NCBI GenBank assembly: GCA_948567375.1
Contig: OX419761.1
Coordinates: 1,552,501 to 1,616,500, forward strand
Source: Lunularia cruciata
Lineage: Eukaryota; Streptophyta; Marchantiopsida; Lunulariales; Lunulariaceae
Direction: 5' to 3'
DNA: 64,000 nt
The translations under genes were made by a program, and so were the position numbers. The stretch's first letter is position 1; the number at the start of each line of letters is the position of its first letter. Positions 21,790 through 33,760 of this stretch are shown one piece after another. The notes beneath the pieces were generated by a model. It ran no database searches. It saw nothing but the letters and a program-made list of their open reading frames with translations, and was not told the origin of the DNA.

Positions 21790-24480
21790 GTCGCCATGGA
21801 ATCTTCAAACTCTCATATAGTTGCTTGGCATTTTGGATACGAGAAATAGACTCCTAAGTGGTATCAGGTAGGAGGTGCCTTTCCAAAGGATCCTATATTG
21901 AGTTTATCATTGGTGCCCATATGTCATTTGAGAAGGAGGTTGTATACAAGTAGGAAAGAAAATGGGCTAAAAAAAAGGGATTTAACTTTGAGATATGGAA
22001 GACAAAGTGGATCTTCATATGACTAGGAATTGCAAGCTTGTATTTAAAAGGAGAAATGACTTGAGTAATATCAAATAGACTTATCTAATTTGGAGTAAGT
22101 TTAAAAACTTTATTTTCAAGAAGGAAAGGAGGTTACTAGAGGAAAGCATGACCTCATCACATACTTGAAAGGTGATATTGCAATGATGTCTATTGGCATA
22201 TTTCATTTGTGAAATTTGAGCAACAAGAAGATGAGATTTGTCTTGGTGTAAAGATGTAGATAACAAGAAGAAGAAGATAGAAGTAGAGAATATGAGATAG
22301 CGGTGGAGTTAAAAATAAATCTAGAACAACTGCATCTTGCTCATAATTAAGTAAGAAGAGAGAGCATCCTATACTTATTTGCTTTGAATTATTGTATGCA
22401 AATTGGCAATTGTAAGACAAGGATGAATTGCCTACTTATTGCTTATGTTGCAGACCAAGGTCTACCAACAAGAGCACTTTGCAATAGAGCTAAGTAATTT
22501 GATCCATGTTATTGACTTTATCCTAATTGGTGTGGTGTGCTTGTTATTTTTGCCTATTAATTTGAAGGTGATGAGTGGTAGATAATTGGATCTTAGTGTT
22601 GAGTATATTGAAGAGCACTTGCAAAAACTACAAGTGAATTGAGTATCAAGATCAAAGATGAGAACTCATAGCATCTTATGGTGTTTGAAGACCATATCAA
22701 AATAAATTTAGGCTAAAGTTGGAGCATTTATTATATCCATGATGGGAGCTAAGTACATATGTTTGCTAAGCTTATCAACAAACACCACAATTTTTGTATG
22801 GTCTTAGTTCATCTTTGGCAAGGATGTGATTAGATCTAAGGTTACATGTTCCTATTGGGTAGATAGAATTTGTATTGGTTGAAGTAGTCCACTCCCAATT
22901 TCTAATTGTTGATCTTCTTATAGCTCTCACAATATTGGACAAAATTACAAACCTCTTGTGTCATGTTTGGCCATCACCATTGTAGGGTACTCAATGCCTT
23001 CACACCTATGCAGTAAGTTCATGCGCATCTTGAAGTTGCACAAGTTGTAGGTACCTCCTAGTTGGAACAAAGAATCAATTTTTGTACAATAGGATGCTAT
23101 CCTTGAAAGAAAAGATGTTATATTGCTTGTCATGTGCTATGAGGTAATCTTGCACAAGATTAAAGAAAGGATCTTGTTGTAAAGTAATCTTGAACTTTAT
23201 TTGGACCTTTGATCCAATTGACATTGTGGTAATTGTCACTATTATGGGAGATTTTGGAAGAATGTTCAAATAAGGTTGTTGTAACAAGAAATCAAGAATG
23301 ACATAGAAATTTCTTGGTTTTTATTCAAGCTTGTATCAAAAAATTATATTTATTTCATCCATTGATGATGTTGACTCTTCATGTGCTCCATATGAAGGTC
23401 TACAACAAGAGTTTGTGATTGGTACACATTATCATGTGCTTTCCCAAGAGATAATGTCTCCACATCTTTGTTACATATACCATCACAAGTTTCTCTTGAT
23501 CTCAAGTAGAATAATTTCATTCTATTGTGTTTAGTCATCAAGGTAATGAGGCAATGGGATACATTCCATTTGGGAATTCTTGTTACAACATAACTCCAAT
23601 TGCAAAGTTAAAAACATTAAAACCAAACACGTAAGGTAGTTGATTATCGTAGGGTTGGAAGATGGGTTGTGAATACATCATATCCTTAAGTTTCTTGAAT
23701 GCTTCTTCTTGCTTGTTGGTACATTCAAACCTTATTTTCTTTCCACAAGAGATCAATTAACAATGCAACCACATGAGCATAGTGGTGAAACTATCAATAA
23801 AAACATATCAATCCATTAAATTTTCAAATTTCAATGGCATCCTTGGGAGTAGACCAATCTATAATAGCCTTGATTTTCTATTATTCTATCTTGATCCATT
23901 CTTCTTAAACCTTATGGCCCAAGAAGATAACTTCCTTTGCAAAAAGACAAACTTGGACTTCTTGCAATAGAACTTTTGTTGTCATTACAGTCTTAAGATT
24001 TCTTGTATATTGTTCCTATGTTTTACCTCCAACTTATTGTAAATTTAAATATTATCTAAGAAAACTATGACTTATTAATCCACTAGCACTTCGAACACCT
24101 TATGCATTTTCATAAAAAATTATGGAGTATTAATGAATTCAAAACCTAAGGTAAAACTCTCCATTTAATATACTCATACCTTATACAAAAGGTAATCTTT
24201 TATACATTAGTTCCATCAATTGGAATCAACAAGTAGTAGCTTCAAAGATCCAACTTTGAGAAATATTATGTTTCATCTAATAAATTATAAATCCAAGGCA
24301 AAGGATATGCATTTCTCATAGTTTGTTATTAAGACTATGGTAATCAATATAAAATCAAATGCTTTCAATCTTCCATTGGTACAAATGGTGTTGTTGCTTC
24401 CCAAAGAGATATTCTATATTATATAAAATCATTTTTCCAACAACTCAATCAATGTTATTCAAATTTCCTTTTATTTCTTT
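21790..24480 (-). pseudogene. pol: Family A pol remnant (RT, RNase H, integrase, chromodomain)
   Basis: Order along the minus strand: RT near 24480-24150 (pieces such as LNNK, YFSKLDL), RNase H ending near 23541-23350 (LHLEHMKSQHHQW), linker and finger near 23287-22945 (TLQQDPFFNLVQDYLIA), integrase near 22420-22190 (QFAYNNSKQISIG), integrase C-terminal part near 22266-22081 (QDKSHLLVAQ) and chromodomain traces at 22000-21800. Each piece aligns with the pol at 965-3912. Stops and frame changes are frequent throughout. Confidence 0.82.
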
Positions 24481-24788
24481 GATCAGAGCCAATAGATTGG
24501 TCTACTCATTGGATTAGTACTTGGCAATAACTCTATATTGAAGGCCATACCTCAATCAAAAAGTTACCTCTTGCAAATTTTATATAGAAATATATCTGCA
24601 AATTGATCTTAAAGGCCATACAATTGAGAAGTATTCCTTTGAAAGATCATGCAGAAACGCATCTACAGACTCTTTTGTACTGTTTAATCAACCATAGATT
24701 TTTAAGGCATCTTATCTTTATCAAAATCTCCTGACATAATGGGTTTGATACACACAATAGAAACTAGAATATCTTCCTATAATTTATT

Positions 24789-25205
24789 TGTTAAAGAACA
24801 AGGAGAGAAATAGGAGAAAGAGCAAGGAGAGAAATAGGAGAACAGAAGATCATATTGAAACCCTCAAATATGAGAAACTCTAAATGCTTAGTTTGGCCTT
24901 GGGTTTTGGTATTTATATGCAACTTGGGTATAAGGTTCTCAACAAAATTTCCAAGGAAATTTCCTTTTTAGAACTTACCTTCTAAGCTAATTGATTACTT
25001 GGCATGTAAGCTAAACTAGTCATCAACTTGGCATACAAGTTACTCAATCCTTGGAAGGTTCTTAGAAGCTTCTCATAAAGAAGTTTCTTGGATGCTTCTA
25101 GAATGTTCTTAGAATTTGCTAAATATATGCTAGTTCTATGTCCTTTTAGCTGTATTTAGCTCTCACTAACTATATATTAGCTTATGCTAACTCTATATTA
25201 CTACA
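24789..25205 (-). repeat. 5' LTR of degraded family A copy
   Basis: A 417-bp relative of 542-964, with GAGAGAAATAGGAGAA near its inner end, a GGTATTTATA TATA region and decayed GAA/TTC motifs (TTAGAAGCTTCT, GGATGCTTCTAGAA). An extra copy of the AGGAGAGAAATAGGAGAA block sits at the inner end. Confidence 0.8.
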
Positions 25206-25216
25206 TATTCTCTTAC

Positions 25217-25412
25217 TATAATACCAAGAGCTAGCCATATGATCTAGATGTGAAATTTGATTTGGTAACATCTAGAATGATGTTATAAATGATGGTCAAA
25301 ATAGATCAGATAGAAGTATCACCAAAAGAGTACTTTTACTAATAGGGCAGAAACTGAATGTTTGAGTGTGTAATCTATGTTTTCTCTCTTCTCTTGTCCT
25401 TGGAATATTACA
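25217..25412 (+). repeat. 5' LTR of family B (internally deleted)
   Basis: 196 bp. Both its ends match the 3' LTR (start TATAATACCAAGAG, decayed from TG; end ATTACA), but about 540 bp present at 30717-31257 is missing, including the region that should hold the promoter. Confidence 0.88.
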
Positions 25413-25413
25413 A

Positions 25414-25428
25414 TGGTATCAAAGCGAG
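25414..25428 (+). other. Primer-binding site of family B
   Basis: TGGTATCAAAGCGAG, one base after the 5' LTR; close to the initiator tRNA-Met complement TGGTATCAGAGC. Confidence 0.85.
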
Positions 25429-25551
25429 TGTCTTAGTCCAAGAGAATGGATCACCTTCTTGGAAGAGCACAAACTACTAAAACTGGGTAATTTGAGGTAG
25501 AGAACATAGAGTAATTGCTAGACTTAGGAAGGACTTTAGAGAGCGGATGGG

Positions 25552-27115
25552 ATGGATGCACCGGGAGGACAATTTCTCGCACCTAGCTTTCCATTCTTGA
25601 ATCCATTCCACATCAAGGTTATGTACATCCAATGTGAGCAAATGAAGGTATTGCTAGTTTATCACTTTGGTGTAGAATTCATGGATAGGGTAATGAACTC
25701 ACCAAACCCGGTGATTCTACCTGTGGTGATATATGATAGAGAGTGGGATTTGACAATCTACATTCTATTATGATGATATGGATATGAATGTCCTAAATCC
25801 TCTCCCTTTCAACACTCAAGTAGAAATCTGTTTTGTAGTACGACCAAAAGTGATGTTTAGAGATTTTGTGGTTAGGAATTTTGGTGAGGAGTATTATCAA
25901 CGAGTGATAGCTTCTAAGGTCCCAATGGTAGTTCTGATAGTTTGTGCGCCCTCCAGAGTGATCATATTGACTCTATATTGAAGTAGATATTAGCAATTGA
26001 GTGTTGCAAGAACCATGGATCCGTAATTGCAAGAGCTGGTGCAAGGAATGCAAGGGATGTTGAATGAATTTTGAGAGATTAAGATCACCATGGAGACATT
26101 ACAAAGTCAAGTACAGATCCTCAGGAACAATCAAGCCATGCAAAAAGAAAAGTCATCTCAAAACCCAATACCTACGACTGAAGTACTTGGAGAGGCACTC
26201 GTGCCTACGAGCCCTATCAACAATGAAGCCACATTGCTACTCTGGATGAAGAAGACCTGCAACATTGAGCCTTACAAGGAGTAGCGTACGATAAAAGTAG
26301 TAGAATCTCAAGAATAATTAGATCTCAAGAATGAATCGATATTTCCGATTGTTTTCAATAGAGATCACGGAGCATGATGTAGGCATGATGTTTGCATGTG
26401 GGTACTTGACCAATAAAACCCTCACATGGTATGATGCTTGGGAATGATCCATGTTGGCAGAGAGAAGGGAGGTCACATGGACAGCAATGCAAGAAGGATT
26501 GCTAAAGAATTTCCAATCGGTGGATTCTATGTAGATGGCTCGAACCCAACTATGGGGATTGAGACAAAATAATAGAATACAAGAGTATGTGGAGGCATTT
26601 TTGGATCTACAAGTTGCAATTACCAACATGAGTCTAGTAGAGGCTCTTGACAATTTCAAATGAAGGTTAAAGGAGCGGATTTGCCAAGAAATCATGGTGC
26701 AAAATCCTTGCACGGTATTTAAAGCCATTGCTTGTGCGCAGAGAATAGCAGGAGCATTAGATGGAGGTGAAGGAGTAGTTCCACCTCAACATTATTGGGC
26801 AGAAATGCCACACATGGATGGACCAGTACCGATGGAATTGGGCAACTTTTGATTCTGAGATCGAGGAGCACGATCGCTTCAAGGGGAGCGTGGACGGGTA
26901 GAAGAACGAAGAGATGGAGTCCCACGAGGAGAAGGGACTCAAGGAGAACAACACCATTTTTACAATTGTGGTCGCATTGGGTACATGTCTACCAATTGTT
27001 GCACTTGTTTTCCTAGAGGCCCTCGGCCTTTGTATAGGTGATCTTTGAACAACATGGAGAGGTACATTGAAGAGGCGGAGGTAGAAATCACTTCGGAAAA
27101 CAAAGATCACCAATA
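25552..27115 (+). pseudogene. gag: Family B gag
   Basis: The frame opens with MDAPGG and a module FGVEFMDRVMNSPNPVILPVV, followed by a second related module (FGEEYYQRVIASKVPMVVLIV, 25778-25978). The capsid-like part (about 26340-26760) reads through several stops (LTNKALTWYDAWE, EYVEAFLDLQVAITNM, ERICQEIMVQNP). A nucleocapsid knuckle lies at about 26950-27005, reading NCGRIGYMSTNC, with the usual His replaced by Tyr and the first Cys lost. Stops occur mainly where TGG, CAA or CGA would be expected. Confidence 0.8.
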
Positions 27116-27181
27116 AATGTACCTTGTGGCCTTACTAGCTCAATAAGGAAGTAGAGAAGCGAGGGAAGGAAGAAGACTAAT

Positions 27182-30100
27182 GTGCAAAGATCCTTAAAGG
27201 CAACCTCACAATTGATTGTTGTGAATGGAATCCTAGAAGGTAATCAAGTGAGAGTATTAATAGATCCAAGAGCAAAAGATAATTTCTTGTCTTGCTCTAT
27301 TGCAATAAGATTAGGAATGGATCTAGAGAGAGATGGGAGTGAAAAAGTAGAGTTACCTAATGGGCAAACAAAGAGGATTGAATCATTACCTAGATGGGTA
27401 ACACTCTTTGTAGGAGAATATCAGGAAGTAATTGAGTGGCGAGTGATACAATTAGCTTGTTATGATGTTATTTTAGGCATACCATAGATAGAGCATTACA
27501 ACCCTATGGTAGATTGGAGGAAGAAAGTAGTGAGAACCCACCAATAGTCAATCATTGGGGTTAAAGAAAAATCACATAGGCAGAAATTGCCTCTATATGT
27601 CATAGGGACGACAATTGTCTATAAGACCGATAGATGTTTCATGGGTCTAATAAGAGAAGTCTAGAATGCACAACTTGATGGACAAATTCCTAAGAAATTG
27701 GAGGATGTGGTGGATGAGTTTCAAGATGTCTTTCCTGATGATCTACCCTCATGATTACCACCAAAAAGGCGAGTAGATCACAAAATTGAGACACTCCCGG
27801 GGAAGACACCTCCTTGTAAAGCCCCATATTGCCTATCACCTCATGAGTTGGAGGAGTGTAAGACTCAAATTGAGGAGATGCTACAAAAAGGGTTTATCCA
27901 ACCTAGCATATCACCATATGGGGCCACTATCTTGTTTGTGAAGAAGAAGGATGGTACAATACGCATGTGCATTGACTATCAGGGTCTCAATCAGCAAACA
28001 GTGAAGAACAAATACCCCTTACCTCACATGGATGACCTGTTTGATCAACTCCATGTAGCGAGACACTTCACCAAATTGGACTTGCGGAGCGATTACAATC
28101 AAATCCAAATTGCAGAGGAGGATGTGTACAAAACTGCCTTTTGAACCAAGTATGGCCATTTTGAGTATCTTGTGATGCCTTTTGGCCTCACCAATGCACT
28201 TGTCACTTTCATGAGTCTAATGAATGACATATTTTGTCCATACTTGGATAAGTCTATTATTGTTTTCTTGGATGATATCTTAGTGTATAGTAGCACGATG
28301 ACAAAACACAAACAACATCTATGAGAGGTCCTCCAGATTCTAAGACAGAATCAATTGTACACCAAAATCTCAAAAGTTGGCAAGTCTGAAGTAGACTACT
28401 TGGGGCATAGAGTAAGTGCAGAAGGCATTCAAGTATTGACGGATAAAATAGAGGTCATTCAAAAATGGAGTGCACTAGAAGATCAGACTCAACTTAAAAG
28501 CTTCTTGGGGTTGATGGGATTCTATCATAGATTTGTCAAGGACTTCTCCAAGGTTGCAAAGCCTTTAACGGCATCACTTGGCAAGAGGAAGAAGTAGACA
28601 TGGGGAACTGCACAAGAGTTGGCCTTTCAAGAATTGAAAGCCACCTTGCTACATGCACCAATCTTGAAGTGGTATGACCCAAAATGTCCAATCAAGTTGG
28701 CTATAGATGCATCAGGCATAGCAATAGGAGCAGTCCTACAACAAGAGTGGCCTGACGGATGGCATCCAATTGCATATTTCTCTTGAAAGTTGTTACCGGC
28801 AGATCGCAACTACCACACCATAGAACAAGAAGAGCTAGCCATCATTCTGGCAACCAAGCATTGGAAGCACTATTTGGGCGAGAAGGCATTTGTAGTAGAG
28901 ACAGACCACAAACCTATAGTCTACCTCAAGACGCAGAAGGGTCTATCTCATCGCCAAATTTGGTGGGCAGAGTGGTGACAATGCTTCAACATGACAATCA
29001 CCTACGTGGAACGTAAGAAGCAACTTGCAAATGCATTCACCCGCATGCCAATGGCAAACAACGTGGTGGTAGAGGTTAAGATTAACCCTGAATTTTGGCC
29101 AAAGAATTTTGGCCAGAGATTTTGGCTGCTACAAAAATTGATCCATAGATTGTAGAAGCGCAATCATCCAAAGGCGTCACCAGCACCTAGGGACTCACCT
29201 TTTGGAATGGCAGATTATGGATCCCAAATGTCCCAAAATTATGCATCACCATTCTAGCGCAATGTCATGATTTGGCCATTGCAGGTCATGTTGGAGTGGA
29301 CAAGACCTTGGATGCAGTCAAGCACCATTACTATTGGCCCAAGATGAGCAACAACATGATGAAATACATGCGTAGCTGCCTACTTTGTCAATAGAACAAA
29401 GCTTCTAATCAAGCTCCTGTAGGGATCCTTCAACCTCTCCTCACTCCTACCCAACGTTGGGAACAAGTGAGTATGGATCTAGTCTATGAATTACCCAAGA
29501 TCACCTCAGGGTTTGACTCCATCGTGGTCTTTGTGGACCGGCTTAGCAAAATGATTCATGTACGCCTTACCACTAAGGAAGTGATCGCTCTACAACTAGC
29601 TCAATTATACTTAGATGCAGTCTTTGCTCACCATGGCTTGTCTAGAGTACTCATCACCGATAAAGGCACCAATTCACCTATTTGTTTTGGCAAACACTCT
29701 TTGGTTTCTTCAAAACCAAGTTGGCCATGTCCACAGCTTACCACCCACAAACAGATGGCCAAAAAAAGCTGGCTAATCGCACGATTGAAGATATGTTACG
29801 GGGCTTCACCTTAGAAGAGCAAGAGAGGTGGGACACCCTACTCTTGTTGGTGGAATTTGCTTACAACAATTCAGTGAATGCATCCACCCAGGTCACTCCA
29901 TTCTTCCTCATGTATGGTGAGCATCCCTTCACACCTTCTAGCTTGATGAAGATCCGTCCAGTGGCTACCAAGGTCGATGCAATCAACACATTTGTTTCTA
30001 GAATCCAACAAAGTGTGGAGAGCGCCAAGCACAGATTACAGATTGTGCAAAATTGATAGAAGCAATATGCTGATGCACACCGTAAGCACATGGAGTTCAA

Positions 30101-30563
30101 TGTTAGGAATCAAGTGTGGTTATCAACAACCAACTTCACATTAGTTGGACCTTGTAAGCTCAGACCTCGTTTGCTCAGACCTTGTTTTATTGGGCCTTTC
30201 TTGATTCTTTGTCACATCGGCATTGTGGCCTATCACTTTGAGCTACCACCACACATGAAGATCCATCTAGTGTTCCATGTCTCCCTACTACGTAGATATG
30301 CTCCCCGATCAGGCCAGGGTCATTCCACACAAGACATTTGACCTTGTCCGACACTCATTGATAGCATAGAGGAATATGAAGTAGAGCAGATTCTCCAAAA
30401 ATGCATGTGTGGTACTCGCCATCTGCGGGTGGACTATCTAGTACAATGGAAAGGTTACCTCCTCTATGAAGCAACCTGGGAGCCTGCTGCAAATTTGACA
30501 CATGCACCGGTGTTGGTGCAAGCATTTGAGCAACAATTGCACAACAAGGACGTTGCGTCTTAA
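27182..30563 (+). pseudogene. pol: Family B pol: protease, RT, RNase H, integrase, chromodomain
   Basis: Protease (27182-27487) has VLIDPRAKDNF where active enzymes have DSG or DTG, and ends at a stop. RT (about 27755-28600) keeps [24 protein letters not shown] and FLDD at 28265-28276. RNase H follows (IDASGIAIGAVLQQEW, ETDHKPI, to about 29050). Integrase has a finger (HDLAIAGH...CLLC, about 29260-29400) and MDLVYELPK; a frameshift lies near 29675 after the second Asp, and the third catalytic position reads GQKKLAN, with Lys in place of Glu. The C-terminal chromodomain (about 30361-30540, YLVQWKGYLLYEATWEP) ends at 30563. At least eight in-frame stops. Confidence 0.88.
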
Positions 30564-30574
30564 AAGGAAGGAGG
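30562..30574 (+). other. Polypurine tract of family B
   Basis: AAAAGGAAGGAGG, two bases before the 3' LTR; primer for plus-strand DNA synthesis. Confidence 0.8.
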
Positions 30575-30576
30575 TC

Positions 30577-31314
30577 TATAATACCAAGAGGTAGCCATAG
30601 GATCTAGATGTGAAATTCAGTTTGGTAACATCTAGAATGATGTTATACATGATGGTCAAAATAGATAAGACAGCAATATCACCAAAAGAGTACTTCTACT
30701 AATAGGGCAAAAACCAAAATAAACTTGAGAACCTTAGAATCAATAGCTAGACATATGATTTAAAGGTGAGAATTGGTTTGGTAACATCTGAAAGATGTTA
30801 TACATGATGGACTAAACAGATCAGAAAGAGGTATCACCAAAAGGGGGCTTCTACTAATAGAGTAGGAACCAAAATATGCTTGAAATCTTTGAAGGCAATT
30901 TTGGAGGCCTAAACGGATGAATTATGCCTAAAAAATGTGTAGGTGCATCCCCCAACAAAGGTGAGGCTGGCCTTCCCTGTCTCTCACTTTGTCTCATCGA
31001 GAGCTTTCCAATGTTACCTTACTCACGTGATTCTGAGATTCCTACAAGAAGATTCCCTAAAAGATTCCCTTTGATCAAAGCTTTTTTGACCAACCAGTAA
31101 GGACCTAGACCAGACATGTCACCTATCCAAGTAAGCAATCCAAGGGTGGAGCTTGCTGACATGTCACCTATCTGTGTGTCTAATCCTATGGTGGAGCTTC
31201 CTTGGAGGAGATCCTCTTTATCTATATAATAAAGAGAAGGTGCTCCTTTGGGGCATCTAATGTTTGAGTGTGCAATCTGTGTTTTCTCTCTTCTCTTGTC
31301 CTCAGAGTATTACA
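30577..31314 (+). repeat. 3' LTR of family B
   Basis: 738 bp, starting TATAATACCAAGAG and ending GAGTATTACA. Contains an internal tandem duplication (30592-30898). A TATA-like TCTATATAATAAAG lies near 31220. Confidence 0.88.
30592..30898 (+). repeat. Tandem duplication inside the family B 3' LTR
   Basis: Two copies (30592-30743 and 30744-30898), both with GGTTTGGTAACATCT or a close variant, GATGTTATACATGATGG, TATCACCAAAAG and CTTCTACTAATAG. The 5' LTR retains only one. Confidence 0.88.
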
Positions 31315-32210
31315 AGGTCTGAGTCAAGACCAAGATGTGGTAACCAAATAATCAAAGCACTTGGCAAATTGCATGGCTTCTTTCGGGTAGTTTAGTTTGT
31401 ATATAATTACTTCCAAATTGGTGCTTGATTTTAACTCTATCACAAACAAATCAAGTGATTTTCCTTCATGGATCTTTGGAATTTACATCATGGTGTTTTA
31501 AAAGTGGATGATGTAACTCCTCATAAAAGCAACCTACTTCAATTTTTCCAATTAATTTTGTGCAACTCATGTAGTATTCACAGCTTGGAATCTGTCAATT
31601 CTTGCACTCTTGACATCTTCATATATTTAGATTACAAAAAAAAATTCCATTATGTTTTTTCTACTCAAAATTACCACCACAGTTTTGCCACTCCTAATTG
31701 ACTCAAAGCCTAGAGGATCTATCTTAAATCATTTAGAAGATTTGTAGTTTCAAAGGACCATTTACAATCAAACACAAAATTCTATATTACACTTAATCCT
31801 TGCCTTCAAATGCTTGTAAGCTTCGGAAATCAAAGTAGATATTCTTTCTCATATAGAGTTGTTCTCTCTATTTATTCATATTATTAACCATTATGATCTT
31901 TGTCTTCCAAACAATTGAGCAAGATGCTAGATTTGTTATTGCATAATAATGATAACTTCAAACATCACAATAACTATAACTCTACCAAATTGTTTGTTCA
32001 TAATATCTAATTTTACATATAAATTCAACACAGCCACCATTCTTTGTATGTTACAATTTGAAGGATCATTGGTTTATCATACAAAGTAATTCCATTCAAA
32101 ACATTCCAACCAAAGCGGGAAATGATGCTTTGGTAGTACATGGACACCAAAATCTCAATGGTTTAGTAGAAACAAATTTTAAGGTTTATAAATTTATCCA
32201 TCTCATTCCT
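31315..32210 (-). pseudogene. gag: Family A gag remnant
   Basis: The minus-strand DNA aligns with 1-528, for example the shared CAGTCAAACACAAAATTCT-like block (about 31765-31790) and GCAAGATGCTAGATTTGTT (31918-31936). Near 31450-31330 the minus strand still reads LEVIIYKLNYPKEAMQFAK, resembling the end of a gag capsid domain. Stops and frame changes throughout. Confidence 0.65.
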
Positions 32211-32223
32211 AATCTAGTATCAA

Positions 32224-32561
32224 TGTAATAAACCAAGTAGAGAAATAGTAAACTAGAATTTCATATTAGAAACTCTTAGTAGAGTGAAACTCCAAATATT
32301 TAGCCTAAGATTTTGCTCTAATATTTATAGGTAAATTGAGTAAAAAAACTCATAAGAAAATTTTAATGAAGATTCCTTCTAGAAGCTTCATTTCTTGGAG
32401 TGCAAGTCAAGCTAACTATTTACCAAGTAAATAGTTACTCAATCCTTTGTAAATTCTTAGAAGCTTCTTGGATACTTCTAGAATATGCTTATATTCCTAA
32501 TTGTATTTAGTATGGCCTTCCTTCAATTATACTTAGCTTTTGCTAACTTCATATTATTACA
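32224..32561 (-). repeat. Family A LTR
   Basis: About 338 bp, related to 542-964: AATATTTATAGGTA TATA region, CCTTCTAGAAGCTTC, AGAAGCTTCTTGGATACTTC, and outer end ATATTATTACA. Confidence 0.8.
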
Positions 32562-32829
32562 CATGGCTATAGATGATAAATTAATCTATAACATAAAGAA
32601 AGAAGGTAATCACTAGGTGTTCTTGGTGGATGGTTGCATCAAGGAGATATTAAATAAATGGTTTTTTTCCAACCTTCTTAGTGTGGTAAAGATTAATATG
32701 CTAAGTATAAGAATTATAGTTTCTTTTTTTAGAAGGAATATGAGGTGAAAGGAAATTTTTTCTCAAATAGTGGTTAGCGGATTCAGGAAGGGAACTCTAC
32801 AAGTTATGTGCATTTGACTTATTGCTTGG

Positions 32830-33760
32830 TTGGAGAGATAATTGAGACAAATTGATGGCATGAGATATATGGTTTAAATTTAGAGGGTATACCAAAATTT
32901 TAAAGTAAAGGTTATTGTCATTGGTGTACCAAGAAGGTATGTGAAGTGTGATTCAAAGGAAAGGAATTCAAATTCAAGCAATTCAAATTATGGTTAAAAT
33001 ATTTAACAAGTGGTACTACAAGGTCAAAGAAAATCATAAAGCTCCTTCATATTGGTTTATGTTGATATATTCAAAGCAAATCACATTATATATTCTATTG
33101 GGGATGTATTTAGTTTTTGTAAAGATGAGGTTTAATTTTTTATAAATCAAAGCTTGTCAAGGATTTATGTGCTACTTAATTTGCTAAAAACATGAAATAG
33201 TCACCAAGGTGAAAAGACAATATCAAATATGTGAGGAGAATTCCTTTTCCCATGCCTCTAAACAGTTTGTAAAAGCAAAATAGATTAAAAAAATGGCAAC
33301 TCACTATATCCTATATTAAATAACAAAAAAACATGGTGAAAAGGAGAAATTCTATATTGATTGAAATACCAAGAATAATACTTAAGGATAAATCATTGGA
33401 GAATCACTTTTGGGCTAAAGTAATAAGTACAATAATTTACCTCCTAAGTAGGAAATCTTCATGGGGAAGAAACCAAAGGTAAATTATTATAAGATTTTTG
33501 CTTATGTAGCATTTGTTCATGTGCTAATAGAGGAGAGACAAAATCTTGATGAAAAAGAGCTTGAATCCATTTGATTAATTATGGAGAAAGAGCAAAAGCT
33601 TACAAACTCTATGAGCCAATGTCCAAAATAGTGTGTTTTAGTAGGAAATGATTTGCAAAAAAAAGTGATTATCTTGATGGGAATGGTGAACTTGAAAATG
33701 ATCAAATTTATTGTTTGAGTTTCAATGAGGATGATGAACACTTTAAGGAAAGTGATATAG
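32830..33760 (+). pseudogene. Ty1/copia integrase remnant
   Basis: Plus-strand decayed copia polyprotein. At 32856-33000 the GAG-pre-integrase pattern is recognisable (WHEIYGLNLEGIPKF, then CHWCTKKVCEV). At about 33330-33450 comes the integrase core end (IILKDKSLENHFWAKVISTIIYLLSRK), and at about 33590-33650 the post-integrase segment (AKAYKLYEPMSKIVCFSRK). Several stops and frame changes. The integrase-before-RT order of copia elements is implied, but no RT was found downstream. Confidence 0.75.

Larger units (their letters stand above)
21399..25205 (-). mobile_element. Degraded family A chromovirus
   Basis: Minus-strand copy of the 1-4269 family with both LTRs (5' LTR 24789-25205, 3' LTR 21399-21755) and a purine-rich tract (21756-21772) beside the 3' LTR. 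Decayed RT, RNase H, integrase and chromodomain lie between, in the right order. Only about 300 bp separates the 5' LTR from the RT, so gag and protease are deleted. Confidence 0.85.
25217..31314 (+). mobile_element. Family B Ty3/gypsy chromovirus, nearly full length
   Basis: Order: 5' LTR 25217-25412, tRNA-Met primer site 25414-25428, gag, protease, RT, RNase H, integrase, chromodomain, purine tract 30562-30574, 3' LTR 30577-31314. It differs from family A in LTR sequence and protein. All frames carry stops, the protease active site is lost, and the two LTRs differ greatly in length. No matching 5-bp target duplication is visible: the bases before 25217 and after 31314 do not agree. Confidence 0.9.
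31315..32561 (-). mobile_element. 5' end of another family A element
   Basis: Minus-strand LTR (32224-32561), decayed primer site just left of it, and gag remnant leftward to the family B boundary at 31314. It matches 1-964, including GGTTTATAAATTTATCCATC beside the primer site, but is more decayed. The rest of the element is missing from its expected place. Confidence 0.8.
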
